In this document: one piece after another, positions 27,970 to 38,078 of the stretch
Layout: every line of letters begins with the position of its first letter
Numbering within the stretch: position 1 is the first letter of the stretch
NCBI GenBank assembly: GCA_937934135.1
Contig: CALHAW010000002.1
Location: forward strand, 62,001-126,000
Source of the DNA: an uncultured Alphaproteobacteria bacterium
GTDB lineage: Bacteria > Pseudomonadota > Alphaproteobacteria > Micavibrionales > Micavibrionaceae
Direction: 5' to 3'
Length of the DNA stretch: 64,000 nt
Notes under the pieces: model-generated
Told to the model about the DNA's origin: nothing
Seen by the model: only the letters and a program-made list of their open reading frames with translations
The model's database searches: none
Program-made: the position numbers and the translations under genes

Positions 27970-28685
27970 CAAAAACGGCGTTTATTTTAGCGGCAGGAAA
28001 AGGAACACGTTTGCGCCCCTATACAGATAATCTACCTAAACCGATGGTGCGTGTCGCAAATAAACCCATCATTGGGCATATTATTGATCAATGCAAAAAA
28101 GTTGGTATTAGAAATGTAATTATTAATTTATTTTATTTAGGAGAAGAAATAACAAAGTATTTTCGAGATGAAACAGAAATAAAAATTACTTTTTCTAAAG
28201 AAGATGAAATTCTGGAAACAGGTGGCGGCGTCAAAAATGCACTTAATAAAATCAAAGAAGATTATTTTTTTCTAATTAATGGTGATGCGTTTTGGGTAAA
28301 TTCATCAAGTGAAAGAACGCTTGAAACCGTTATAAATAGATGGAAATCAGAAGAAATGGATATTCTTCTTTTACTGGAACCCATCGATAATATGGTCCTT
28401 ACCCAAAGCATTGGGGATTATGATATTGACGAAACAGGGCGCGCCATAAGATCAAAAGACAAAACTGGTGCTTACATGTTTACGGGTATTCGTTTAACCA
28501 AGAAATCTATTTTTTATGATGCGCCTGATGGATCATTTTCTTTTTTACAATTAATGGATAAAGCAGAAGCACAAGGGAAACTTTTTGGTGTTATCCACAA
28601 AGGGAACTGGCATCATATAAGCACGCCACAAGATTTAGAGAATGTGAATGAAGCGATTGACTATGATCAGGGTAAAACGGTATGA
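27966..28685 (+). CDS. murU: MurU-like nucleotidyltransferase (sugar-1-phosphate)
   Basis: MurU makes UDP-MurNAc from MurNAc 1-phosphate in peptidoglycan recycling. The 239-residue protein shows the nucleotidyltransferase signature AAGKGTRLRPYT followed by LPKPMV, LETGGGVKNAL, and the metal-binding NGDAFW, where the typical Asp is present. The position between tsaE and addB supports MurU. The kinase AmgK that supplies the substrate is not adjacent, so function as MurU versus another sugar-1-phosphate nucleotidyltransferase is not certain. Starts and stops overlap both neighbours by 4 bases. Confidence 0.85.
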   Translation: MTKTAFILAAGKGTRLRPYTDNLPKPMVRVANKPIIGHIIDQCKKVGIRNVIINLFYLGEEITKYFRDETEIKITFSKEDEILETGGGVKNALNKIKEDYFFLINGDAFWVNSSSERTLETVINRWKSEEMDILLLLEPIDNMVLTQSIGDYDIDETGRAIRSKDKTGAYMFTGIRLTKKSIFYDAPDGSFSFLQLMDKAEAQGKLFGVIHKGNWHHISTPQDLENVNEAIDYDQGKTV

Positions 28686-31615
28686 GCCAACCCCGTCAAA
28701 ATATTTTTAATATTCCTGCATCACTTTCTTTTTCTGATACGTTGGCACATGCGCTGATTGAAAAATATCAAGATAATTTATCGGGGCTATCGCAAACAAT
28801 TTTATTGCTTCCCACGCGCCGTGCCTGTCGCGTGATGCAAGATGCCTTTTTAAGACAAACAAACGGCAAGCCCATTTTATTGCCGCAATTAAAAGCCATT
28901 GGCGATATTGATGAAGAGGAATTATTGCTACAGAGCAGCGCTGAAAAAAGCCTGAGCATTCGGCCTGCTTTATCGCCCTTAAAACGGCAAATATTATTAA
29001 CGCGATTAATTTCAACTTTACCCGATTTCTCAAAAAATATTGAACAAAATATGGCCTTGGCGCAGGCTTTAGGCACTTTAATGGATCAAATTCATACGGA
29101 GAATTTAGAATTATCAGACCTACCTAATTTGGTTGATAAGCAGGCCTTTGCAGACCATTGGCAAATTACAGTCGATTTTCTTGAAATTTTAAGTGATCAT
29201 TGGCCAAAGATTTTAGAGGCAGAAGAATGTATTGATGCGGCTGATAGACGAAACCAGCTTATTCTTGCGCTATGTACGCATTGGGAAAACAACCCACCAC
29301 CACATCCTATCATCGCCGCTGGAACAACGGGGTCAATATATGCGACAAAGTCGCTATTAAAAATTATTTCAAACCTTCCTCAAGGGCAAATCATCCTACC
29401 CGGTCTTGATACGTACATTTCGTCTGAAGCCTGGGAGGTTTTGGAAGAGGGCCATCCGCAAGCAACATTAAAAATACTGTTGGAAGGATTGGACGTTGAA
29501 CGAAAAGACGTACAAACCTTGACAAACGAAGCTAACGCACAAAATCGTGAGCGTATTATATCTGACATGATGTTGCCTGCTTCTTTTACCAGTGAATGGG
29601 GCAAGGATGAAAAACACCATGATGATAAAGCAGCACTAACTCCCATACATCGATATGATTGCGAAACAATCCAAGAGGAGGCGGATTTAATCGCACTCTT
29701 GCTGCGCGAAGCATTAGAAACACCGTCAAAAACCGCGGCGCTCATCACCCCAAATAGGGGGCTGGCAAGGCGCGTTGCACAGGCATGCAGACGATGGGAT
29801 ATCATGCTGGATGATTCTGCAGGGCAGGCTTTATCCGAAACACCCTTAGGACTCTATTTACTTTCAACCATCGCCGCCTTGATTGAGGGCGCGCGGCCTT
29901 TTTCTTTATTATCCTTATTGAAGAATCAGTATGCAAAAGGAAATAACGTTGAAGAGTACCGTAAAAACGTACGTCTTTTGGAATATCAGGTCATGCGTGG
30001 TATCGTTAAAACACCCACTTTTAAATTTTATAAATCATGCACACAAGATGAGAAATTAATTGCTTTTATCAGCCATCTTGAGGGGTTATTTAAAACATCG
30101 CTCCCTCTTTTTGAAGAAAACACGCATGATTTTAATGATTTATTGACAGAACATCTGACCCTAAGTGAAACCCTAGCCAATGATGAACATCAAAGCGGCG
30201 CGACAAACCTGTGGCAAGGGGAAATTGGCGAAGCGGCGAGCTTATTTTTCTCTGATTTAAAGACGTACGCTTCTGCTTTTCCAAAGATGACTGGCGTTGA
30301 ATATCTAGCCGTTATCACGCAGCTCATGAAACAGGTCACTATTCGCCCTAAATTTGGTACGCACCCACGCTTACAAATATTAGGACAGTTAGAAGCGCGG
30401 TTAATACAAGCAGACCGTGTTATTTTAGCGGGGTTAAATGAAGGCACATGGCCGCCCAGCATGGGGTACAGCCCATGGATGTCCCGCCCGATGCGCAAAG
30501 ATTTTGGTCTGCCGCCATTAGAGCGGGATTTAACATTGGCCACCCATGATTTTGTTCAAGGAATTTGCCAAAATGAAGTCTTCCTGACGCGATCAAAGAA
30601 AATGGATGGCACGCCAACTTTACCCGCCCGATGGTTAGAACGATTAGAAACGTACGTACAGGCCAACAATAATTTAACAAATTTTGTAATTACAGGCCCG
30701 CATTTAGAATATTTAAAGCACCTACATCATGCCCCGCAACAATCTTCAATTACGCGTCCTGCACCAACACCACCAGTTGAGTCGCGCCCACGTAAACTTT
30801 CCGTAACAGGCGTTGAAACCTTAATGAAAGACCCATACGCGATTTATGCACGTAAAATTTTGGGATTATATCGCCTCGATCCTATCGAAAAACCATATGA
30901 TGCAGCGCAAAAAGGAAATATTTTACATCATACACTTAATCGATTTATCCATGTACATCGCGTTTCATTCACCCACGGTGCATTATCCGACTTCCTAACC
31001 ATTGCCAAAGAAGAATTTGAAAAAGCGACGAGTAATCAAGATATATACGCTTTTTATGAACCGCGCCTCATCAGGCTGGGTGAATGGTTTATTAATCATG
31101 AAACGCAATGGCGTTACAAAGCAAGCTTCGTCGCAGCAGAGATTGAGGGAGAAATCACATTTGACAATGATTTTACCCTTCACGCACGCGCAGATAGAAT
31201 TGACCAGCTTCATGAAGGTGACATGGCAATTATTGATTACAAATCAGGCGGAACGTACAGCAAAAAACAAATGGAAAAAGGAGGTACACCGCAACTCCCC
31301 CTTGAAGCGCTTATTTTAGATGAAGGGGGATTTAGCCCTATATCAAACAAAAAAGCACATCGCCTTGCCTATTGGAAACTGACAGGAGGCAACCCCGCAG
31401 GGAACATCACCGAATTAAGCGATATTCAAGCCAGCAATCTGGTGGAAACCGTCAAAACCAGTTTAATGACCTTAATTTCTTCATTTGATGATCAGCAAAC
31501 ACCGTATTATGCGATTCCTGTTTTGGAGAATGCGCCGCGCTTTAATGATTATGAACATTTGGAGCGCGTGAAAGAATGGGCTGCCCTGGATGAAGAACAA
31601 GGAGAGACCGCATGA
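28682..31615 (+). CDS. addB: double-strand break repair protein AddB
   Basis: AddB is the partner of AddA in the alphaproteobacterial replacement for RecBCD, resecting double-strand ends. The 977-residue protein has a degenerate helicase-like N-terminus (ILLPTRRACRVMQDA), a central region with LAGLNEGTWPP, and a C-terminal PD-(D/E)XK nuclease domain, with ARADRIDQL and DMAIIDYKSG. It overlaps murU and addA by 4 bases each, suggesting co-translation. I did not see the four-cysteine iron-sulfur cluster of the Bacillus-type AddB, consistent with the alphaproteobacterial version. Confidence 0.95.
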   Translation: MSQPRQNIFNIPASLSFSDTLAHALIEKYQDNLSGLSQTILLLPTRRACRVMQDAFLRQTNGKPILLPQLKAIGDIDEEELLLQSSAEKSLSIRPALSPLKRQILLTRLISTLPDFSKNIEQNMALAQALGTLMDQIHTENLELSDLPNLVDKQAFADHWQITVDFLEILSDHWPKILEAEECIDAADRRNQLILALCTHWENNPPPHPIIAAGTTGSIYATKSLLKIISNLPQGQIILPGLDTYISSEAWEVLEEGHPQATLKILLEGLDVERKDVQTLTNEANAQNRERIISDMMLPASFTSEWGKDEKHHDDKAALTPIHRYDCETIQEEADLIALLLREALETPSKTAALITPNRGLARRVAQACRRWDIMLDDSAGQALSETPLGLYLLSTIAALIEGARPFSLLSLLKNQYAKGNNVEEYRKNVRLLEYQVMRGIVKTPTFKFYKSCTQDEKLIAFISHLEGLFKTSLPLFEENTHDFNDLLTEHLTLSETLANDEHQSGATNLWQGEIGEAASLFFSDLKTYASAFPKMTGVEYLAVITQLMKQVTIRPKFGTHPRLQILGQLEARLIQADRVILAGLNEGTWPPSMGYSPWMSRPMRKDFGLPPLERDLTLATHDFVQGICQNEVFLTRSKKMDGTPTLPARWLERLETYVQANNNLTNFVITGPHLEYLKHLHHAPQQSSITRPAPTPPVESRPRKLSVTGVETLMKDPYAIYARKILGLYRLDPIEKPYDAAQKGNILHHTLNRFIHVHRVSFTHGALSDFLTIAKEEFEKATSNQDIYAFYEPRLIRLGEWFINHETQWRYKASFVAAEIEGEITFDNDFTLHARADRIDQLHEGDMAIIDYKSGGTYSKKQMEKGGTPQLPLEALILDEGGFSPISNKKAHRLAYWKLTGGNPAGNITELSDIQASNLVETVKTSLMTLISSFDDQQTPYYAIPVLENAPRFNDYEHLERVKEWAALDEEQGETA

Positions 31616-34600
31616 ATAATCCGCTGTTAAAAAAGCCAAACGCAGATCACACCATCCGCGCCACCGACCCAAATGTTTTACAAAGACGAGCAGCCGACCC
31701 AAACGGGTCTGTCTGGGTGGGCGCGTCTGCAGGGTCAGGCAAGACAAAAGTCTTAACCGATAGAATGTTACGTCTGTTATTGCCCGATCAAAACGGGCAT
31801 GGCGCAACACTACCCCATAAAATCTTAGCAATTACCTTTACCAAGGCAGGCGCGAGTGAAATGACATTACGTATTCAAAAAACATTAAGCCAATGGGCGG
31901 TCATTGAAGAAGAAATATTAATTAAGAAATTACAATATTTATTAGGCGCACCAGCAAGCATATCCCAAATCACTGCGGCGCGGCAATTATTTGCAAAAGT
32001 AATGGATGCACCCGGCAGCATGCAAATCATGACGCTACATTCTTTTTGCCAATCTGTCTTAGGGCGTTTTCCGTTAGAAGCAGGCCTATCACCTTCCTTT
32101 ACTTTATTGGAAGAAAGTCAAGCCAATGCAATAAAAACGCAAGCCATTTCAAAAACAATCCGTACAGCGCAGAATCAAAAAGGATCACCCCTCTCTCAGG
32201 CGCTTACCCATTTGGCAACCATTCATAATGAGGAACAATTCGAAAAATTAATTGATAATTTCATTCGTGAACAACGCCAAGTCCAGAAAATTATTACAAA
32301 ATATTTTGATATTGATGGGCTTTATACCGCGCTGTGTCAGGATTTAAATATCTCTGCAGGTCAAACATCTGATGAAGCGCTCCATCATTTCTGCACACAA
32401 ACAGAATTTGGCGAAAGCGGTCTAAGACAAGCATGCACAGCACTTAGTGAGGGATCAATTAAAACAGATCAACCGCGCGGTATTGCCATGCAAACATGGC
32501 TGGATGGGGATTCAAAAAAACGCATACAAAATTTTGAAGCATATAAAGAACAATTTTTAACAACCAAAAACGAAGCACGCGCAAAGTTTGCAACCCAAGC
32601 CGTAGAAAAAATAATGCCGACCGTCAATGAAGTAATGGCGGAAGAAGCACACAGAATTTTAACGTTAGAAGAAAATTTAAAACGTATTAAAACCGCCAAT
32701 GCCACACGGGATTTATTTTTAATCGGCACAGATATTCTAGACAATTATCAAACAATGAAAGGGCAACAATCCGCACTTGATTTTGATGATCTCATCTTAA
32801 AAACTCTTGGCCTTTTCAAGGGTGAAACAGTGAATGATCAAAACTTATCGGTGATGCCCTGGGTGCGGTTCAAAATGGATCAGGGAATTGATCATGTATT
32901 GGTGGATGAAGCACAAGATACCAACCCCGAACAATGGGAAATTATAGCCGCGCTTTGTGATGATTTTTTTGATCATCACAATAATAACGATACTTCACAA
33001 AATGCAGAACGTACACTGTTTGTGGTGGGGGATGAAAAACAATCTATTTTCAGTTTTCAGCGCGCATCCCCCGAAAAATTTGAAACAATGCGAGAATTTT
33101 TTAAAGAGAAAATTCAAAGCGCAGAAAAGAAATTTGACCCTATTCAATTTAATATATCTTTCCGCTCTGCCCCTGCAATTTTGAGTTTTGTGGATCATGT
33201 ATTTGAGGAAGGGTTATCGAATACACCCGTGACTCATGAATCATATCGCCGTAAACAAGCGGGGAGTGTCACGCTCTGGCCGCTATTTAAACCAAGTGAA
33301 ACTGTGGAGTATGACCCGTGGTCACCGCCAATAGACACAATCAATTCCAGCACAGGCGCCAGCCAAATGGCAGAGCATATTGGGCAAACCATCCAAACAT
33401 GGATAAATGAAAAGAAACCTCTGGAATCTTATGACCGCTCCATTGAGCCACAAGACATTTTAATTCTTGTCCGTTCACGTACAGCCTTTTTAGACCAACT
33501 AATTCGCGCGCTTAAAACCCGTCATATCCGCGTTAGTGGCATCGATAGAATGGTTTTGGGGGAACAATTAGTCGTGCAGGACATGATGGCAACGGTTCAT
33601 TTCGCTCTATTGCCTGAAGATGACTTAAATTTAGCCGCTTTATTAAAATCCCCTTTCATTGGATGGAATGAAGAACAGCTTTTTGAAAATGCATATAAAC
33701 GATCTGGGTCTTTATGGCAGACCGTTAAAAATTCAGGAGACACCACAACTATTCAATGGCTTACAGATTTAATCCATCAAGCCGGAAGCATACGTGCTTA
33801 TGAATTTATGGCACGTATTTTACAACAAAAATGCCCTGCGGCGGAATCAGGACTGCAGGGGATTAAGGCGCGATTGGGGGAAGAAGCGCTCGATCCACTT
33901 GATGAGCTGTTAAACTATGCTTTATCATTTGAAACAGATCATATTCCAACCTTACAAAATTTTGTTAAAGCACAAGCCACCAGCACAACCGAAATTAAAC
34001 GTCAGATGGAAGAAGCAGGGGGCGCCGTACGTATTATGACCGTTCACGCAGCAAAAGGTCTGCAAGCGCCGATTGTTATTTTACCCGATACTATCCGTAG
34101 TCCATCTTCCGTCAAAACAGATAAAATTTTATGGCCTGATAAAACAGGGCAGGTCTTACCGTATTTTTGCGCCGTCACTCAGGACATGCCGAAACAAATT
34201 ACACCAACCCGTGATATTTTAAAGCAACGTGAACAAGAAGAATATCAACGCTTACTTTATGTTGCCCTGACACGGGCAGAAAATCATCTTTATATTGGTG
34301 GATATCTTTCTAAACAAAAACCTTTAGATAGTAGTTGGTATTATCAATGCCAAAGCGGATTTGAAAAACACCCCGATACAATAAACACGGAAGATGTTTT
34401 AACAGTGAGCAATCCGATGATTGGGAAGCCAGATAAAAAGCAAAATGCCGCTTCATCATCAAAAGAGAAAATAAAAACACCCGCTTGGCTGTTTAAGACT
34501 ATCCCAGAAGAACCTAGCCCGCCAAGGCCGCTTGCGCCATCTCGGCCTTCGGGGGATGATGTGCCTACGCTTTCTCCCCTTCAATCAAATGATCAGAAAC

Positions 34601-35070
34601 GGTTTATACGCGGGAACGTCACACATAAATTATTACAAATTTTACCTGATTTACCATCAGATCAATGGAACATTGCCGCACAAAAATATGTTGCCCTGCC
34701 TGTCCACGGCCTATCACAAAAAATCCAAGAGAGCATTGTGCGTGAGACATTAGACGTACTGAATCATCCTGAATTTGCTGCAATTTTTGGCGCAGGGTCT
34801 ATGGCGGAGACGCCCATTACAGGCCTTATTCATGGCAATCAATTAGTGTCGGGGCAAATTGACCGCTTATTAATCACAGAAACAGAAATTCTAATTATTG
34901 ATTACAAAACCAATCGTCCACCCCCAACCGATGCAAAGGATATTCCCGCAATTTATAAACGACAAATGCAATCTTATCGGGATATCATAAAAGAAATCTA
35001 CCCAAACCATATTATTAAAACAGCGCTGATTTGGACAGATGGCCCAAACTTAATGATCATCACGCCATAA
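31612..35070 (+). CDS. addA: double-strand break repair helicase AddA
   Basis: UvrD-family helicase-nuclease subunit of the AddAB complex. The 1152-residue protein has Walker A ASAGSGKTKVLTDRM (motif I), DFDDLILKTL, VDEAQDTNPEQWEII (motif II), VGDEKQSIFSFQRASPE (motif III), MTVHAAKGLQAPIVIL (motif V) and LLYVALTRAENHLYI (motif VI). The C-terminal nuclease domain contains SGQIDRLL and LIIDYKTNRPPP. It ends 76 bases before the trxA start; whether trxA is co-transcribed is not shown. Confidence 0.97.
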   Translation: MNNPLLKKPNADHTIRATDPNVLQRRAADPNGSVWVGASAGSGKTKVLTDRMLRLLLPDQNGHGATLPHKILAITFTKAGASEMTLRIQKTLSQWAVIEEEILIKKLQYLLGAPASISQITAARQLFAKVMDAPGSMQIMTLHSFCQSVLGRFPLEAGLSPSFTLLEESQANAIKTQAISKTIRTAQNQKGSPLSQALTHLATIHNEEQFEKLIDNFIREQRQVQKIITKYFDIDGLYTALCQDLNISAGQTSDEALHHFCTQTEFGESGLRQACTALSEGSIKTDQPRGIAMQTWLDGDSKKRIQNFEAYKEQFLTTKNEARAKFATQAVEKIMPTVNEVMAEEAHRILTLEENLKRIKTANATRDLFLIGTDILDNYQTMKGQQSALDFDDLILKTLGLFKGETVNDQNLSVMPWVRFKMDQGIDHVLVDEAQDTNPEQWEIIAALCDDFFDHHNNNDTSQNAERTLFVVGDEKQSIFSFQRASPEKFETMREFFKEKIQSAEKKFDPIQFNISFRSAPAILSFVDHVFEEGLSNTPVTHESYRRKQAGSVTLWPLFKPSETVEYDPWSPPIDTINSSTGASQMAEHIGQTIQTWINEKKPLESYDRSIEPQDILILVRSRTAFLDQLIRALKTRHIRVSGIDRMVLGEQLVVQDMMATVHFALLPEDDLNLAALLKSPFIGWNEEQLFENAYKRSGSLWQTVKNSGDTTTIQWLTDLIHQAGSIRAYEFMARILQQKCPAAESGLQGIKARLGEEALDPLDELLNYALSFETDHIPTLQNFVKAQATSTTEIKRQMEEAGGAVRIMTVHAAKGLQAPIVILPDTIRSPSSVKTDKILWPDKTGQVLPYFCAVTQDMPKQITPTRDILKQREQEEYQRLLYVALTRAENHLYIGGYLSKQKPLDSSWYYQCQSGFEKHPDTINTEDVLTVSNPMIGKPDKKQNAASSSKEKIKTPAWLFKTIPEEPSPPRPLAPSRPSGDDVPTLSPLQSNDQKRFIRGNVTHKLLQILPDLPSDQWNIAAQKYVALPVHGLSQKIQESIVRETLDVLNHPEFAAIFGAGSMAETPITGLIHGNQLVSGQIDRLLITETEILIIDYKTNRPPPTDAKDIPAIYKRQMQSYRDIIKEIYPNHIIKTALIWTDGPNLMIITP

Positions 35071-35146
35071 GGCGTTGAAGCGCCTTATAATTTATGTAAC
35101 AATTTACTCGTCATTCCCGAAGACAAGCTTAGAAGGAGAAAATAAA

Positions 35147-35467
35147 ATGAGCAGTGTAAATATATCTGATGCAGATTTTGAAAATGAGGTTTTAAAAGCA
35201 GACGGCCCCGTTATGGTCGATTTCTGGGCCGAATGGTGTGGTCCGTGTAAGGCACTTTCGCCTATCGTTGATGAAGTTGCCAACGAAGTGGCTGGTAAAA
35301 TGAAAATCGTTAAAGTCAATATTGATGAAAACCCAAATGCACCCACAAAATATGGTGTACGTGGCATTCCAACATTGATGGTTTTTAAAGGTGGTGAGCT
35401 GATCGATACAAAGGTTGGCGGCATGTCCAAAACGCAACTCAATGAATGGCTTGCTTCTGTAGCATAA
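35147..35467 (+). CDS. trxA: thioredoxin
   Basis: General disulfide reductant. The 106-residue protein has the active site WCGPC with Cys31 and Cys34, preceded by VDFWAE, and the cis-proline loop GIPTLMVF. The start at 35147 is clear because AAGGAG (35133-35138) lies at normal distance and the protein then has standard TrxA length; an in-frame ATG at 35075 adds an unlikely 24-residue extension. It is next to addA, a conserved alphaproteobacterial arrangement, and ends with an intrinsic terminator. Confidence 0.97.
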   Translation: MSSVNISDADFENEVLKADGPVMVDFWAEWCGPCKALSPIVDEVANEVAGKMKIVKVNIDENPNAPTKYGVRGIPTLMVFKGGELIDTKVGGMSKTQLNEWLASVA

Positions 35468-35485
35468 TTTCACTTTAAAAATTCC

Positions 35486-35534
35486 AAAGGTCACCTCAAG
35501 TTATTGTATTATAAAATGACAGGTGGCCTTTTTT
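35486..35534 (+). terminator. intrinsic terminator of trxA
   Basis: An 11-bp stem with one G-T wobble, 35486-35496 (AAAGGTCACCT) with 35521-35531 (AGGTGGCCTTT), closes a 24-base loop and is followed by T residues to 35534. It ends directly before the first possible ATG of the next gene. Confidence 0.8.
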
Positions 35535-35553
35535 CATGTTTAATGGACAAATA

Positions 35554-37347
35554 ATGTCCAAACATACCATCATCATGCCGCCACCTGAAAAAGCCCCCCT
35601 TCACACAGGTAATATTTTCAGCTGGATGTGGTATTTTCTATCCCCTTACAGATTAGCCATCATCGGATTCTTTAGTTTACGAACAGCACGCCATACATGG
35701 TTCAGCCTTCTTCCCATTGTAATGGGATTTATTATTGACGCCTTAAGCACAGGAAAGGCTGCAGAAAACCCAGATTTTTACGTCACTATTATTATTGTTT
35801 ATATGGTCGGTTTTGGTATCTTTCTTATTAACTACGTTTATGTAAGAGAGGCCGCTGCAGTTCAAAAAGCGATCAGAGCCATAACGCTCTACAGCATTAA
35901 TCACCTCAATAAGCTCTCTTTAAGCTGGCACGAAAACCAAGGATCTGGCGGAAAGCTTCAACGTGTTATGACGGGGCGTAAAGGTTTTGACGAAATTTTA
36001 CGGCATGTTAGATGGGATCTTTTTCCTCTCATTGGTGACATGTTCGCCATTATTATATCAGCAATCATTACAGATATTCCTATATTCTATATTTGGATGT
36101 ATCTTGGTTTTATTAGCACTTACTTGTTTACTTCATGGTATTTTGCGCGGCCTTACTTACGGCTTTATGATAAATTTAATGCAAAATTTGAAAAACTTCT
36201 CTCTGGTGTTTATGAATTTGTGAGCGCAATTCGCACTGCCAAAGCATTTCATATTGGTGGTTATATTAATAAAAAGGCAGAGGCATTAGAAACTTCGGGG
36301 CAAGAAGCGGTAATGAATGCCTTTTCAACCAATCTTATGCGTTGGACAATATCCAACCTTGTTGGTGGTATTTGGATATTTCTATTTATCTGGATTGGCT
36401 TTCATCAAGTTCTTGAAGGCAATATGACGGCTGGGATGTATACATCCACTTTCTTTCTTGCCACGTATATATGGCATAATTGCGAGGTTATTGGCTCAAT
36501 ACTGGAAAAAGCTTATGAGTACGGCAATGGGGTTGATCGATTGGTTCAAACTTTACGCGTCAAGCCCAAAGATCTTGATTTAACACCTGCGCAGCACATT
36601 CCTGAAAATTGGGAGCAAATTACGCTCGATAATGTTTCTTATATTTATGGGGGAGACGCCAATCAGGGCATTAAAGACATTTCCTTTACCGTCACGCGGG
36701 GGCAAAAAATTGCATTTGTAGGCAATAGCGGCGCAGGAAAATCAACGCTTGTGAAATTATTAATGAAGCAAATGCTTCAAGATTCTGGTGACTTTAAAAT
36801 TGGAAACGCACCCATCAGCCATATTCCAACAGGCGATTGGTTGTCACAAATTGGGTTTGTGCCGCAAGATGTGGAGCTGTTTAATTTAACTATTCGGGAA
36901 AATATCTTGATTGATCGGGATGATGTCAGTGATGATTTTTTACAAGAAATTTTAAAGCAATCTGCCCTTAATGAATTTGTCGATTCCCTGCCTGATAAAT
37001 TAGACACCATTATTGGGGAACGCGGCGTGAAGCTTTCTGGTGGGCAACGCCAACGACTGGGGATTGCCCGCGCACTCATCCGTAATGCATCTATTATGAT
37101 TTTCGATGAAGCGACCAGCTCGCTCGATTCCATATCAGAATCCCGTATTCAAACCGCGATTGAGAATAGCTTTGAAGGACGCACTGTCTTTGTCATCGCG
37201 CACCGCCTTTCAACCGTGCGTAATGTTGACCGTATTATCGTACTGGATGAGGGAAAAATTATTGAAGAAGGAACTTTTGATGCACTTATTGCCAAAGAAG
37301 GGCATTTCGCCACACTTTGGTCGATGCAAACAAATGAAACAATTTAA
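35554..37347 (+). CDS. ABC exporter, half-size (membrane and ATPase domain fused)
   Basis: Half-transporter, probably acting as a homodimer. The membrane domain (about 20-320) has around six hydrophobic segments. The ATPase domain has Walker A GNSGAGKSTLVKLL, Q-loop GFVPQDVELF, signature LSGGQRQRLGIARAL, Walker B IMIFDEATSSLD and the H-loop IAHRLSTVRNVDR. This type includes lipid, multidrug and heavy-metal exporters; the substrate cannot be read from sequence. I use the ATG at 35554; an ATG at 35536 sits directly on the trxA terminator. It is convergent with infC, with 14 bases between stops. Confidence 0.9.
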   Translation: MSKHTIIMPPPEKAPLHTGNIFSWMWYFLSPYRLAIIGFFSLRTARHTWFSLLPIVMGFIIDALSTGKAAENPDFYVTIIIVYMVGFGIFLINYVYVREAAAVQKAIRAITLYSINHLNKLSLSWHENQGSGGKLQRVMTGRKGFDEILRHVRWDLFPLIGDMFAIIISAIITDIPIFYIWMYLGFISTYLFTSWYFARPYLRLYDKFNAKFEKLLSGVYEFVSAIRTAKAFHIGGYINKKAEALETSGQEAVMNAFSTNLMRWTISNLVGGIWIFLFIWIGFHQVLEGNMTAGMYTSTFFLATYIWHNCEVIGSILEKAYEYGNGVDRLVQTLRVKPKDLDLTPAQHIPENWEQITLDNVSYIYGGDANQGIKDISFTVTRGQKIAFVGNSGAGKSTLVKLLMKQMLQDSGDFKIGNAPISHIPTGDWLSQIGFVPQDVELFNLTIRENILIDRDDVSDDFLQEILKQSALNEFVDSLPDKLDTIIGERGVKLSGGQRQRLGIARALIRNASIMIFDEATSSLDSISESRIQTAIENSFEGRTVFVIAHRLSTVRNVDRIIVLDEGKIIEEGTFDALIAKEGHFATLWSMQTNETI

Positions 37348-37361
37348 CCTATTCTTACAAT

Positions 37362-38033
37362 CTATTCTGCGGCAGATTCTTTCGCGGCTTCTTTTGCAAC
37401 TTCTTGCGCGGCTTCATTGGCCGCATCCTTAACGGCTTGCTCAGCTGCTTTTTCTGCAGCAATTTTTTCTTTCGCAACGCGTTCTGCGGCTGTTTTATCA
37501 TAAGCCAAAATCATAATCATTTGGCGCCCTTCCATTTTAGGAGCAAATTCTACTTTTGATAGATCAGCCAGATCATCACGGATACGTTCTAATAATTTCG
37601 CCGCCTGGTCTTTATAGGCCATTTCACGGCCACGAAAACGCAGCGTTACTTTAACTTTATCCTCATTACCAAGAAATTTACGCGCAGCCTTCATTTTTAC
37701 ACCATAATCATGGTCTTCAATATTGGGGCGAACCTTAATTTCTTTTACATCTACTGTTTTTTGTTTCTTGCGGGCTTCGGCAGCTTTCTTTTGCTGCTCA
37801 TATTTATATTTCCCAAAATCAAGAATTTTACAAACTGGAATATCAGCGTTAGGGGAAACTTCAACAAGGTCTAAACCGGCTTCGTCAGCGTGTTTTACGC
37901 CTTCTTCGACGCTCATCACACCAAGCATCTCTCCATCAGAACCAACAACACGAATTTTGCTGGCGGTAATATCATTGTTAATACGGGGCCCTTTTTTCTT
38001 AGGGGGTTGTTGTTGTGATGGTGGTCTAGCGAT
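37362..38033 (-). CDS. infC: translation initiation factor IF-3, apparent AUC start
   Basis: Binds the 30S subunit and checks start-codon choice. Between the in-frame TAA upstream and the first ATG (37928) there is no ATG, GTG or TTG, yet this stretch encodes conserved IF-3 N-terminal sequence (GPRINNDITASKIRVV). An ATC codon at 38033 follows an AAGGAG Shine-Dalgarno (plus-strand 38043-38048) with a 9-base spacer, so I place the start there, giving 223 residues. Rare AUU/AUC starts of infC are known and underlie its autoregulation. Later motifs are ILDFGKYKYEQQKKAAEAR and RFRGREMAYKD. The C-terminus is extended, rich in Ala, Glu and Lys. Confidence 0.92.
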   Translation of the reverse strand: MARPPSQQQPPKKKGPRINNDITASKIRVVGSDGEMLGVMSVEEGVKHADEAGLDLVEVSPNADIPVCKILDFGKYKYEQQKKAAEARKKQKTVDVKEIKVRPNIEDHDYGVKMKAARKFLGNEDKVKVTLRFRGREMAYKDQAAKLLERIRDDLADLSKVEFAPKMEGRQMIMILAYDKTAAERVAKEKIAAEKAAEQAVKDAANEAAQEVAKEAAKESAAE

Positions 38034-38078
38034 GGCTCGTTTCTCCTTTTATTGTTTACGTTTTAATATTCTATAATA

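Noticed and set aside
35075..35146. A longer thioredoxin beginning at 35075
   Set aside because: The Shine-Dalgarno AAGGAG and standard TrxA length both support 35147.
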